This document shows positions 7,933-16,190 of a stretch of DNA of 64,000 bases, in pieces. Position 1 is the first letter of the stretch. Every line of letters begins with the position of its first letter. This DNA is from Brevundimonas diminuta. GTDB taxonomy: Bacteria > Pseudomonadota > Alphaproteobacteria > Caulobacterales > Caulobacteraceae. The stretch spans positions 1,178,001 to 1,242,000 of the forward strand of contig NZ_CP073063.1 of NCBI RefSeq assembly GCF_022654015.1, written 5' to 3'. A program made the translations under genes and the position numbers. The notes below the pieces were generated by a model. That model made no database searches. It was not told the origin of the DNA and saw only the letters and a list, made by a program, of their open reading frames with translations.

Positions 7933-8691
7933 TCAGTCTCGGACCAATCCGCCGTCCACGACCAAGTTCTGGCCCGTCACGGCGCGGCTCCACGGGGAGG
8001 CGAAGAAGAGGACGGCGTCGGCGAACTCTTCGGGCGTCGTCACCGAGCGCAGCGGGGTCATGCCGGCGATCAGGTCGAAGACGGCCTCGGGCGTGGCGGC
8101 GCTGGCGTCGGTGGTGCGAAGCAGGCCGCCCGAGACCATGTTGACGGTAATCCCGTCGGGCCCCAGGTCGCCGGCGGCGGTGCGGGTCAGGCTGAGCAAG
8201 GCGGCCTTGGCGGCGGTGTAGTCGTGGTAGGGCACGACCGGGTTCTGGAACAGGTTGGTGCCGATGTTGACGATGCGGCCGAACCGGGCGGCGGTCATGC
8301 CGGGCGCGGTCGCCTGGATCAGGTTCAGGGCGCCGCGCACGACGGTCGAGAACTGGCGATCCATCTCGTCCCAGCCGATGGCGGTCATCTGGGAGCGGGC
8401 GTCGCCGTTGAAGCTGTAGTCCAGGGCGTTGTTGACGACGGTGGTGACGGGGGCGCCGAAACGGCTGTGCGCAGCCGCGACCATGGCGTCGACCGCGGCG
8501 CGGTCGGTCACGTCGGCCTGGAGGGCGAGGGCGCGCTCGCCGATCTCGGCGGCCAGGGCGTCTGCCGCCTCGCCGCTGTTTCTCCAGTTGATGACGACGC
8601 GGGCGCCTTCATGGGCGAAGGCGCGGACGCAGGCGGCGCCGACGCCGCGCGCCCCGCCGGTGACGAGAACGATCTGATCGGCGATCTTCAT
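7933..8691 (-). CDS. SDR-family NAD(P)-dependent oxidoreductase
   Basis: Classical short-chain dehydrogenase/reductase of 252 residues, similar in layout to 3-oxoacyl-ACP reductase. The Rossmann motif is VTGGARGVGAA near the N-terminus, the NNALDY segment corresponds to the NNAG motif, and the catalytic Tyr-x3-Lys is in YHDYTAAKAAL with the Ser-equivalent region upstream. I start at the ATG at 8691; a TTG at 8703 would overlap the ygfZ stop. It lies 8 bases after ygfZ on the same strand and is probably co-transcribed with it. The substrate is unknown. Confidence 0.88.
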   Translation of the reverse strand: MKIADQIVLVTGGARGVGAACVRAFAHEGARVVINWRNSGEAADALAAEIGERALALQADVTDRAAVDAMVAAAHSRFGAPVTTVVNNALDYSFNGDARSQMTAIGWDEMDRQFSTVVRGALNLIQATAPGMTAARFGRIVNIGTNLFQNPVVPYHDYTAAKAALLSLTRTAAGDLGPDGITVNMVSGGLLRTTDASAATPEAVFDLIAGMTPLRSVTTPEEFADAVLFFASPWSRAVTGQNLVVDGGLVRD

Positions 8692-8699
8692 GGGGGGAC

Positions 8700-9503
8700 T
8701 CAACGGTTGGGGACGGGAAGAACGTCCTCGCCCATCCAGGCGGGTTTGCGCAAGCGCACCGGGCGGCCGTCCACGGTCAGGTCGCCGTCGAGGCGGTCGA
8801 TGCGCAGCAGGGCCATGACCGAACCGTCCTGCCCCGAGAGGACCTCGCCCGCGCGGAGTTCGCCCTTCAGCACCTCGGCGCCGAAGGCGGGGGGCGGGCC
8901 GTCGAAGTCCAGCGGCAGCATCCGGTTCTTGATCGTGCCCCGGCGCTTCATCCGCGAGGTCGTTTCCTGGCCGACGAAACAGCCCTTGTGGAAATCGATG
9001 CCGTTCAGCAGGTCGAAATCGGCCTCGATCGGATAGGTCTTGTCCTGGGGCGCGTCGGCGGTCGGATCGGGCAGGCCGACGGACAGGCGGTGGGCGTCGT
9101 AGTCGGCCTCGGAGGCGTCCGGAATCGCCTGGCCATAGAGACGGCCGCCCATCAGGGGCGTGCGGGGGTCGGGGATGAAGCCGGCGGGCGCATCCGGCCA
9201 GGCGGCGAAGATCGGGCGGTCTTCGGCGGCGACCTCGACCTTGGCGCGCAGCTTGTACATCGACAAACGTTGGATCAGGGCGTCGCGACGCTCGGCGGCG
9301 ACATCCAGAACGACGCCGTCAGCCTGTCCCAGAAGGAAAAGGTCGAACAGCAGCCGGCCGGGCGGGGACAGAAGGGCGCCGAACCGCAGTTCGCCGTCGG
9401 CCAGCGTCTCCACGTCCTGGGTCAACAGATTATGCAGGAAGGGTTTCGCCTCCTCGCCCGTGACGGAGATCAGGGCGCGACTGTCGAGACGGGCGATGGG
9501 CAT
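8700..9503 (-). CDS. ygfZ: YgfZ/GcvT-domain folate-binding protein
   Basis: Folate-dependent protein of the YgfZ family, known in other bacteria for roles in iron-sulfur enzyme maintenance and tRNA modification. The signature KGCFVGQETTSRM lies about two-thirds along the 267 residues, with the reactive Cys present. The N-terminal GcvT-like fold (ISVTGEEAKPFLHNLLTQD) is also recognisable. It is smaller than a true aminomethyltransferase, and the real gcvT is elsewhere in this window at 37857-38969. An SDR gene follows directly on the same strand. Confidence 0.92.
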   Translation of the reverse strand: MPIARLDSRALISVTGEEAKPFLHNLLTQDVETLADGELRFGALLSPPGRLLFDLFLLGQADGVVLDVAAERRDALIQRLSMYKLRAKVEVAAEDRPIFAAWPDAPAGFIPDPRTPLMGGRLYGQAIPDASEADYDAHRLSVGLPDPTADAPQDKTYPIEADFDLLNGIDFHKGCFVGQETTSRMKRRGTIKNRMLPLDFDGPPPAFGAEVLKGELRAGEVLSGQDGSVMALLRIDRLDGDLTVDGRPVRLRKPAWMGEDVLPVPNR

Positions 9504-9553
9504 GGGGCGAAGATAGGGCCGACGGCGCGGCTTCAGAAGACGCCGCGCCGAAT

Positions 9554-10942
9554 TTAGGCGACGGCGGCCGCCGCATCCTCAAGGCCGGGATCGAAGGTGC
9601 GCCAGTCGCTGGCGCCCCAGGCGGTGACGCGCATGACCAGGTCGACGATGTTCATCGGCTTGGCGATGCAGTCGTCCATGCCGGCCTGTTCGTACTGGGT
9701 CAGCTGTTCCGGCAGGGTGTTGGCGGTCAGGGCCAGGATGGGGGTGCGGCCCACGACACCGGGCAGGGCGCGGATGGCGCGGGTCGCCGCGACGCCGTCC
9801 ATTACGGGCATCTGGATATCCATCAGGATCACGTCCCAGTCGCCGGTGCGGGCGGCCTCGACGCCCTGTTCGCCGTCGTTGGCGGTGGCGCAGACGATGC
9901 CCTGGGCCGTCAACACCGCCATGACCAGGGCGCGGTTGCTGTCGTGATCGTCGACGTAGAGGACGCGCAGGGCGGGGGCGTCCTCATTGGCCGGCGGGGC
10001 GGGCTCGGCCGGGGTGTCTGAGGGCGCCAGGGGAACGACGTTGTCGGCCGACAGGTCGATCATGTCGTTGACGACGGACAGCAGGCGCTGGCCCGCGCCA
10101 TTGATGCGGGCGGCCTGATCGGCCTGTTCGTCGGGCAGGCCGGCCTTGGACAACAGGTCGGAAAAGCCGATGACGGCGTTCAGGGGCGTGCGCAGTTCGT
10201 GCGACATGTCCGTCAGGAACTTCTGCCGGGCCTCGGCCATCGAAGTCTTCTGCTCGGCGGCGACGCGGGCCTGTTCGGCCTCGACCCGTTCGGTCACGTC
10301 GATCTCGTTCAGCAAGACGCCGAGATGGCCCGTGACGGGGTCCGTCACGGGGCGAATGTCCAGGTGGTGCCAGCGCACGCCCTCGCGCGTGATGATCTCG
10401 CAGACGTCGGAAATCGCGGCGCCGGACAGGGCGGTCGCCAGCATGGGCTGGGCGCGTTCGGGTTCGGCGAACCGGGCCTCGAAGGGGTGCGCCGTTGAGC
10501 CGTAGGCGGCGAAGGCCGACGGGTTGGAGAAGATCGGGCGGGCTTCGCTGTCGAACAGGGTGATCAGGGTCGAGGTGTGGCGCAGGGCCTCGACCGCGCG
10601 ACGCTCCTCGTTTTCGACCGTGATGGGCGCGGCCTCGAACAGCAGGACCGGCGTGCCGTCCGTCAGGCGATAGGTCGAGATCACCGCCGACACCGTCAGC
10701 GGTCGCCCGTGCGGGTAGAAGGTCCAGTCTTCCGTCAGGGTCTCGCCGTGCGCCGTCTCGCGCGCCAGACGCTCGGTGCGGGCCAGGACGGCGGGGGAGA
10801 CGTTGCTGAAATCGCGCGCCAAAAGGGCGTCGAGATTGTCGGAGCCCCAGAGGTCGAGCGCGGCCGCATTGGCGTAGACGCCGCGCAAGGCGACCGGATC
10901 GAACATCCAGATCGGTCGTTTCAGCGCGTCCCAGGCCTGCAT
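9554..10942 (-). CDS. PAS-PAS-HisKA-REC protein lacking an ATPase domain
   Basis: Signalling protein of 462 residues in four parts. A PAS-like region (about 1-110, WMFDPVALRGVYAN) is followed by a second PAS (about 118-220, ending in NEIDVTERVEAE). The HisKA dimerisation domain has the phospho-acceptor His248 in [16 protein letters not shown]. The receiver domain (about 326-440) has Asp331/332, phospho-acceptor Asp375 in LMDIQMPVMDG and Lys428 in AKPM. Between HisKA (ending near 300) and the receiver there are only about 25 proline-rich residues, so the HATPase_c domain is absent. It therefore should not autophosphorylate and may relay or remove phosphate for a partner kinase. The frame is clean, with no sign of a frameshift. 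Confidence 0.88.
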   Translation of the reverse strand: MQAWDALKRPIWMFDPVALRGVYANAAALDLWGSDNLDALLARDFSNVSPAVLARTERLARETAHGETLTEDWTFYPHGRPLTVSAVISTYRLTDGTPVLLFEAAPITVENEERRAVEALRHTSTLITLFDSEARPIFSNPSAFAAYGSTAHPFEARFAEPERAQPMLATALSGAAISDVCEIITREGVRWHHLDIRPVTDPVTGHLGVLLNEIDVTERVEAEQARVAAEQKTSMAEARQKFLTDMSHELRTPLNAVIGFSDLLSKAGLPDEQADQAARINGAGQRLLSVVNDMIDLSADNVVPLAPSDTPAEPAPPANEDAPALRVLYVDDHDSNRALVMAVLTAQGIVCATANDGEQGVEAARTGDWDVILMDIQMPVMDGVAATRAIRALPGVVGRTPILALTANTLPEQLTQYEQAGMDDCIAKPMNIVDLVMRVTAWGASDWRTFDPGLEDAAAAVA

Positions 10943-11009
10943 CGACGGCGTGCCCTTTCCAGCGACGGCGTTACGGATTTCACCGTAGGGCCAAGGGCTT
11001 AAGCTTCGG

Positions 11010-11576
11010 CTAAGCTTTCGGCCGATCCTGGGTTGTCACCGCATATCGCGCGACGACGCCGTCCGGCTGGAAGTCGTGCTCGGCCAGCCGGTCGAGGGAC
11101 ATCAGGACGCGCGCCGAGAAGGCGTCCGGGTCGCCGTCCTCGATGGCCGGTCGCAGCCAGTCGGTGACGACGGCGCGGGCGGGATAGGTCCCGACCGGGC
11201 CGGGAATGCTGAGCGCGACCTCGATCCCTTCCGCGACCCAGCCGGCGACGGTCACGAAGAAGTCGGGCGAGGCCAGGAAGTCCGAGCGGCGCAGGACATA
11301 CAGGGTGATGACCCCGTCCTCGACGCCGTCGGGGCGGACGATGACGCCGCTGCGATCCGGTCGCCAGTCGTCGGACAGCTCGACCACGCGCCACAGGCAG
11401 AACCAGATGCGGCAGGTGTTAGGCCGGATCGCGTGAACCGAACAGCCGGCGCCATCGACGCAATAGGCGCACAGCTCGCCCGTCGGCTTGGCCAGTTCCG
11501 GCAGGTTCAGCGGAATGACCCGGCAGCATTCGACGCAACCGCCGCAGGTCCGGCCGGGGAGAAGGGGCAGACTCAC
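11010..11576 (-). CDS. YkgJ-type cysteine-cluster protein
   Basis: Protein of 188 residues with an N-terminal CxxCxxCC cluster (Cys11, Cys14, Cys17, Cys18 in RTCGGCVECCR) followed by further cysteines in ELCAYC, GAGCSVH and NTCRIWFC. This is the pattern of the putative zinc/iron-chelating YkgJ (UPF0153) family. The biochemical role of the family is poorly defined. The remainder has no recognised domain. It overlaps the stop of the upstream 75-residue gene by four bases (ATGA), indicating a two-gene operon. Confidence 0.85.
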   Translation of the reverse strand: MSLPLLPGRTCGGCVECCRVIPLNLPELAKPTGELCAYCVDGAGCSVHAIRPNTCRIWFCLWRVVELSDDWRPDRSGVIVRPDGVEDGVITLYVLRRSDFLASPDFFVTVAGWVAEGIEVALSIPGPVGTYPARAVVTDWLRPAIEDGDPDAFSARVLMSLDRLAEHDFQPDGVVARYAVTTQDRPKA

Positions 11577-11800
11577 CCGGCCGAACGCTCCAGCCGGGCG
11601 ATGCGGCGATCCATGTCGGCGACGACCGCTTCCAGGCGGGCCTTTTCGGAGGCCATGTCAATCGGCGTGCCGTCCTCGTAGGAAATCGTCGCGCCCTTGG
11701 CGATCAGGTCCAGCCGATAGATGGCCGTGACGCGCTGGGCCTTGAAACGTTCGAGAGCGGCGGCTTCTGGATCGGGGGCTAGGTCGGGCGTCTGGCTCAT
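11573..11800 (-). CDS. Small coiled-coil hypothetical protein
   Basis: A 75-residue soluble protein of unknown function. Residues 14-50 look globular (ALERFKAQRVTAIYRLDLI, then SYEDGTPIDMAS) and residues 50-75 are a charged heptad-like helix (EKARLEAVVADMDRRIARLE), suggesting oligomerisation. It is the first gene of an operon whose second gene, the cysteine-cluster protein, starts inside its stop codon. Codon use is typical of the chromosome, supporting a real gene. Confidence 0.75.
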   Translation of the reverse strand: MSQTPDLAPDPEAAALERFKAQRVTAIYRLDLIAKGATISYEDGTPIDMASEKARLEAVVADMDRRIARLERSAG

Positions 11801-11886
11801 GCGCGTCGCTGTAGCGCATGGGGCCTTCCTGTGGAAACACGCGTTTGGCGCTGAACCGCAGATAGAATCCCTGTATCCGTCGACGG

Positions 11887-12852
11887 ATGATCGGGCGGTT
11901 TCCCATCCTGTACATCGCCGAGGCGGACGCCGAGAACGCCGTGCTGTCCTCAGGCGTGCTGGCGCATCTGGTCGAGAGCCTGCCGCACGCGACCTTCACC
12001 ATCGTCGGATCTGCCGCCAGCGCGCCGCTGTTCGCCGATACGCCGCGCCTGACGAAGTTGATCGTGCTGGAGCGCGAGGGCCATTTCGAATGGATCGCCC
12101 TGTGGAACCAGGTGCGGGCGACCAAATGGGGGCTGGTCGTGGACATGCGCGGCTCGGACCTGTCGGGCAAGCTGAGGCGGCACAAGCGCGCGGTGCGGGG
12201 CAAGGATCAGCCGGGCCTGCATGCGGTCGAGGCGGCGGCGGCGGTGCTGAAGCTGGAGCCGGACGAGATCCCGGCGCCGAAACTCTATGTCTCGGACGAG
12301 ACGCAGGCCCAGGTCGAGGCGCTGATCCCGACGACGGGCGGCGACGGGCCGATCCTGGCGGTCGGGCCGGGCGTGGAATGGATGGGCAAGCGCTGGCCCG
12401 CCGAACGCTACGCCAAGGTGGCGGCCAAGCTGCTGGCCGACGACGGGCCGCTGGCGGGCGGGCGGCTGATGATCGTGGGCGAGGAGATCGACCGGGAGGC
12501 GGCGCACACGATCCGCTACGCCGTGCCGCGCGCGCGGGTGATCGAGCTTCAGGGCAAGCTGACGCGGCTACAGACGGTCGCAGCCTTGACGAAGTCGGTG
12601 CTGTACATCGGGGCGGACTCGATCTGGACCCAGCTGGCCGTGGCCTCGGGCGTGCCGGTGGTCGCCGCCTTCGGACCTTCGGATGAGACCGTGCGCGGGC
12701 CGTGGAAGGGCGAGGCCGTGCGCGGGCCGCGGACCTATGAAGAGTTCAAGAAGCTGGATCCGCGCCTGAACCAGGCGATCCAGCATATGATGGATCTGCC
12801 GTGGGAGCGGGTGCTGAAGGCGGCGCAGCGGATGTTGAAGGCGCGGGGCTGA
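11887..12852 (+). CDS. Glycosyltransferase family 9 (heptosyltransferase-like)
   Basis: GT-B fold glycosyltransferase of 321 residues resembling LPS heptosyltransferases (WaaC/WaaF type). Visible signatures are the N-terminal Rossmann segment with TIVGSA, VVDMRGSDLS in the middle, and the C-terminal donor-binding motif GADSIWTQLAVASGVPVV followed by AFGPSDE. It would act at the cytoplasmic face of the inner membrane on core or surface polysaccharide. The acceptor and sugar cannot be assigned. The gene stands alone on the plus strand, 86 bases after the divergent small coiled-coil gene. Confidence 0.85.
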   Translation: MIGRFPILYIAEADAENAVLSSGVLAHLVESLPHATFTIVGSAASAPLFADTPRLTKLIVLEREGHFEWIALWNQVRATKWGLVVDMRGSDLSGKLRRHKRAVRGKDQPGLHAVEAAAAVLKLEPDEIPAPKLYVSDETQAQVEALIPTTGGDGPILAVGPGVEWMGKRWPAERYAKVAAKLLADDGPLAGGRLMIVGEEIDREAAHTIRYAVPRARVIELQGKLTRLQTVAALTKSVLYIGADSIWTQLAVASGVPVVAAFGPSDETVRGPWKGEAVRGPRTYEEFKKLDPRLNQAIQHMMDLPWERVLKAAQRMLKARG

Positions 12853-12947
12853 ACACGATGTCTCTCCCCGGGGAGGGAGAAACTTTCGCCGCTTTCGCGA
12901 ACGAGGCTGCATCCGCTAGAACCGTCGAAACACGCGCAGGATTTCCC

Positions 12948-14279
12948 ATGACCCAGACCTATGACCTGATCGTCCGTGGCGGCGAGGTGGCGAACCATGC
13001 GGGGCGGGGCATGGCGGATGTCGGGGTGATCGACGGCAAGATCGCCTTCATCGGCGACCTGAGCCAGGCCTCGGCGGGCGAGGTCTTCGACGCGACGGGC
13101 CTGACCGTGCTGCCCGGCGTGATCGACACCCAGGTCCATTTCCGCGAGCCGGGGCTGGAGTGGAAGGAAGATCTGGAGACCGGAAGCCGCGCGGCGGCCC
13201 TGGGCGGCGTCGTCGCCGTGTTCGAGATGCCGAACACCAATCCCAACACGACCGATCCCGACACCATGGCCGACAAGCTGGCGCGGGCGAAGGATCGGAT
13301 GTGGACCGACCACGCCTTCTACGTCGGCGGCACACACGAGAACGCGGACTATCTGGGCGAGTTGGAGCGGCTGCCCGGCTGCTGCGGGGTCAAGGTCTTC
13401 ATGGGCGCCTCGACCGGGGACCTGCTGATCGCCGATGACGAGGGGGTGAGGAAGGTGCTGTCCAATGTGCGCCGCCGCGCCACCTTCCACTCCGAGGACG
13501 AATACCGTCTGGTCGAGCGACGCGGTCTGGCCCGCACCGGCGACTGGACCAGCCACCCCGAGGTGCGCGACGCCGAGAGCGCCATCCGCTCGACCCGTCG
13601 GCTGGTCGGCCTGGCCAAGGAGACGGGCGCGCGCATCCATGTGCTGCACGTCACGACCCGGGACGAGATGGAATATCTGCGCTTCCACAAGGATGTCGCC
13701 ACTGTCGAGATCACGCCCCAGCACCTGACCCTGGTCGGATCGGAAGCCTATGAGCGGCTGGGCAGCTATGCCCAGATGAACCCGCCGATCCGGTCGCAGG
13801 AGCATGTGGATGCGCTGTGGCTGTGGGGGATGCAGCAAGGCGTGGCCGACGTGCTGGGCTCGGACCATGCGCCGCACACGAAGGAAGAAAAGGCCAAACC
13901 CTATCCGGCCTCGCCGTCGGGCATGCCGGGCGTGCAGACGCTGGTGCCGCTGATGCTGACGCACGTCGCAAACGGGCGGCTGTCGCTTGAGCGGTTCATC
14001 GACCTGACCTCGGCGGGGGCGCAGCGGGTGTTCGGCACGGCCAACAAGGGACGGATGGCCGTCAGCTATGACGCCGACCTGACCATCGTCGATCTGAAGG
14101 CGAAGCGGACGATCACCCACGATCAACAGGCGACTCGCTGCGGCTGGACCCCGTTCGATGGGGTCGAGGCGACCGGCTGGCCGATGGCGACCATCGTGCG
14201 CGGTCGGGTGGTGATGCAGGACGGCGAACTGATCGGATCGGCGCACGGGCGCCCGGTGCGGTTCATGGAGACGCTGTGA
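12948..14279 (+). CDS. Dihydroorotase-like cyclic amidohydrolase
   Basis: Amidohydrolase of 443 residues most like class I dihydroorotases (pyrimidine synthesis). The region after GVIDTQ is VHFREPG, then EDLETGSRAAALGG and FEMPNTNP, all dihydroorotase-like. FHSEDEYRL, RIHVLHVTT and GSDHAPHTKEEK provide the later metal and catalytic residues. Unusually, the first His of the HxH metal motif is Gln (DTQVH). It may be an active variant or a non-catalytic paralogue; an allantoinase-like role is also possible. I chose the ATG at 12948 because family similarity begins there. The stop overlaps the GTG start of the next gene by four bases. Confidence 0.85.
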   Translation: MTQTYDLIVRGGEVANHAGRGMADVGVIDGKIAFIGDLSQASAGEVFDATGLTVLPGVIDTQVHFREPGLEWKEDLETGSRAAALGGVVAVFEMPNTNPNTTDPDTMADKLARAKDRMWTDHAFYVGGTHENADYLGELERLPGCCGVKVFMGASTGDLLIADDEGVRKVLSNVRRRATFHSEDEYRLVERRGLARTGDWTSHPEVRDAESAIRSTRRLVGLAKETGARIHVLHVTTRDEMEYLRFHKDVATVEITPQHLTLVGSEAYERLGSYAQMNPPIRSQEHVDALWLWGMQQGVADVLGSDHAPHTKEEKAKPYPASPSGMPGVQTLVPLMLTHVANGRLSLERFIDLTSAGAQRVFGTANKGRMAVSYDADLTIVDLKAKRTITHDQQATRCGWTPFDGVEATGWPMATIVRGRVVMQDGELIGSAHGRPVRFMETL

Positions 14280-15031
14280 GGGACAGGCTCGGCCTGATCG
14301 GCTTCGGCGCCTTCGGGCGGCTGACGGCGCGGCATCTGTCGGCCGGGTTCGAGATCCTGGCGCATGATCCGTCAGCCAGCGATGACGAAGGCCTCGCGAC
14401 CCTGACCGATCTGGCGACCGCCGCCGCCTGTCCTACGGTGGTGCTGGCCGTGCCGGTCGAGGCGTTGGAGGCGACGCTGATCGCCATCGGCCCGCACCTG
14501 AGGCCCGACGCCTTGGTCATCGACGTGGGCTCGGTCAAGGTGAAGCCGGCGCAGGCGATGAACGCCCTGCTGCCGCCCGGCGTGCGGATCGTGGGCACGC
14601 ACCCCCTGTTCGGACCGCAGAGCGGCAAGGACGGCATCGCGGGCCTGCGGATCGCCGTGTGCGAGGTGCGGGGGGCGAAAGACGCCCGCCGCGTCGCCGC
14701 CTTCTGCCGCCGCGCGCTGGGGCTGAAGGTGTTTCAGGTCAGCCCCGAGGACCATGACCGCGAGGCCGCCACGGTGCAGGGCCTGACCCATCTGATCGCC
14801 CGCGTCCTGATGGCCATGGAGCCCCTGCCGACGCGCATGACCACCGCCAGCTTCGACCGTCTGATGCAGGCCGTCGACATGGTCCGCCACGACAGCCCCG
14901 CCGTCTTCCGCGCCATCGAACGCGATAACCCCTTCGCGGCGGAGGTGAGGGATCGGTTCTTCGCCCTGGCGGACGAGGCGCGGGCTGGCTCAGAGAACCA
15001 TCCTCGGCCGTCCGATCAATCACAGGACTAA
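14276..15031 (+). CDS. Prephenate/arogenate dehydrogenase (TyrA-like)
   Basis: NAD(P)-dependent dehydrogenase of the TyrA family, which oxidises prephenate or arogenate in tyrosine synthesis. The Rossmann motif LIGFGAFGRLTARHL is at the N-terminus. VIDVGSVKVKP, GTHPLFGPQSG (substrate-site His) and VSPEDHDREAATVQGLTH are family motifs. The 251-residue length fits a single-domain cyclohexadienyl dehydrogenase without mutase or ACT domains. The start is a GTG overlapping the amidohydrolase stop (GTGA), so the pair is translationally coupled. The metabolic logic of that coupling is not clear. Confidence 0.9.
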   Translation: MRDRLGLIGFGAFGRLTARHLSAGFEILAHDPSASDDEGLATLTDLATAAACPTVVLAVPVEALEATLIAIGPHLRPDALVIDVGSVKVKPAQAMNALLPPGVRIVGTHPLFGPQSGKDGIAGLRIAVCEVRGAKDARRVAAFCRRALGLKVFQVSPEDHDREAATVQGLTHLIARVLMAMEPLPTRMTTASFDRLMQAVDMVRHDSPAVFRAIERDNPFAAEVRDRFFALADEARAGSENHPRPSDQSQD

Positions 15032-15115
15032 AGCTGGTTGTGTTCGCCGTTCTCTGTTTGGAAAAACGGGATGATCGACATGAGGTGGCGAACATAGACA
15101 TATGGCGTCCGGAGG

Positions 15116-16156
15116 ATGCCGATGTCTTTAATCTTAGCGCTCATGTTGCAGGCCTCCGTGGCGGCCTCGTCGACTGCGAACTGCACAGGGGCGAGACAAG
15201 GTGAGGTGTGTACCGAAGAAGGGCGCGCCGCACTGAGGGCCGCATTGGACGTGAAGCCATTGCAGGCTGAGACAGCCGACGGCGTCGAGGTCTATCGCGC
15301 CTTCTACCTCGAGGGCGGGGGAGGCTTACCCGCCGTCGCCTTTGTCAGACGTCCCGGTCACAGCCCGTCGGTGGAAGTGTCGTCTGGAGCCAACCGCAAG
15401 ATGACTGCCGATGTACCGCAGGAGGTTTGGCGGCAAATCCAGCAGGCTGGCGACGAGTTGCTCGTTCCCGTGGAGGTCAGAACGCCTGCGCCCATCGATG
15501 TCTGTATGGATGGTGGAGCCATCTTCGCCGAGATCGGGCTGCCCTCTCCTGACAATCGATCGCGGGCGAGGATCAAGCAACTGTCGTCAAGCAGCTGTGA
15601 GAGCAATGCGATCGTCTCCTTCGCACGTCTTGCGGCCAAGCTTGCTGAGCCGCTGTTTCCAGCGTGCGCTGCGATTTCAGGAGATGCCGCGCCCGACGGC
15701 GTTTTCCGACTATCGAATTGCTTTCGATTTAGCGGCGACGAGATGGCGGCGGCTGAGGTCTTCAGTCGCGCGAGGCAGGATTTGCGAATCCTGAAAGATG
15801 ACTCGATCACCCGCAAACGACTGGAGTGGCGGCGGGTAACAGGGGTCGATCCTTGGACCCGACTTCAGTGGGCAGGGCGCGACATTCCAAGAAATCGCGT
15901 CGGCCATGATGAAGGCGGTGCAACCGACTTCTTGATCGCCCGGGAAGGCGAATGTCCTGGATTGAGTTTTGAGCCTGGCAAGCTTCATGGGGTGTCATCG
16001 ACAGTCGTCGAAGTCGATGGCTTTGCATCATGCCGACCTGCTGATCGCCAGGGGAAGAGTGTTTACGCCACCTATCGTCAGGTCTGGCGACGCGCGCCTC
16101 ACAGCGACTGGCGTGTGATGGAATGGGTGGTCGGACCGTTCGCTCCTGTCACATGA
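15116..16156 (+). CDS. Exported protein of unknown function
   Basis: A 346-residue protein not recognised. The N-terminus (MPMSLILALMLQASVAASSTANC) is a short signal peptide, and a second ATG at 15122 is an equally possible start. There are nine or so cysteines (TANCTG, GEVCTEE, DVCMDGG, SSCESNA, FPACAA, SNCFRF, GECPGL, ASCRPA), which suggests disulfide bonds in a periplasmic product. The C-terminal part (VYATYRQVWRRAPHSDWRVMEW) looks like a beta-rich fold. Base composition is visibly less GC-rich than its neighbours, which may hint at later acquisition. It stands alone between tyrA and the convergent hydrolase gene. Confidence 0.75.
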   Translation: MPMSLILALMLQASVAASSTANCTGARQGEVCTEEGRAALRAALDVKPLQAETADGVEVYRAFYLEGGGGLPAVAFVRRPGHSPSVEVSSGANRKMTADVPQEVWRQIQQAGDELLVPVEVRTPAPIDVCMDGGAIFAEIGLPSPDNRSRARIKQLSSSSCESNAIVSFARLAAKLAEPLFPACAAISGDAAPDGVFRLSNCFRFSGDEMAAAEVFSRARQDLRILKDDSITRKRLEWRRVTGVDPWTRLQWAGRDIPRNRVGHDEGGATDFLIAREGECPGLSFEPGKLHGVSSTVVEVDGFASCRPADRQGKSVYATYRQVWRRAPHSDWRVMEWVVGPFAPVT

Positions 16157-16190
16157 CGGTCGGCCAGATCATGGCGTTGAAGGCTTAGAT

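Noticed and set aside
12853..12947. Palindrome-like TCTCTCCCCGGGGAGGGAGA before the amidohydrolase gene
   Set aside because: Symmetry is imperfect and the sequence is GC-rich enough to arise by chance; at most a fragment of the dispersed repeat family.
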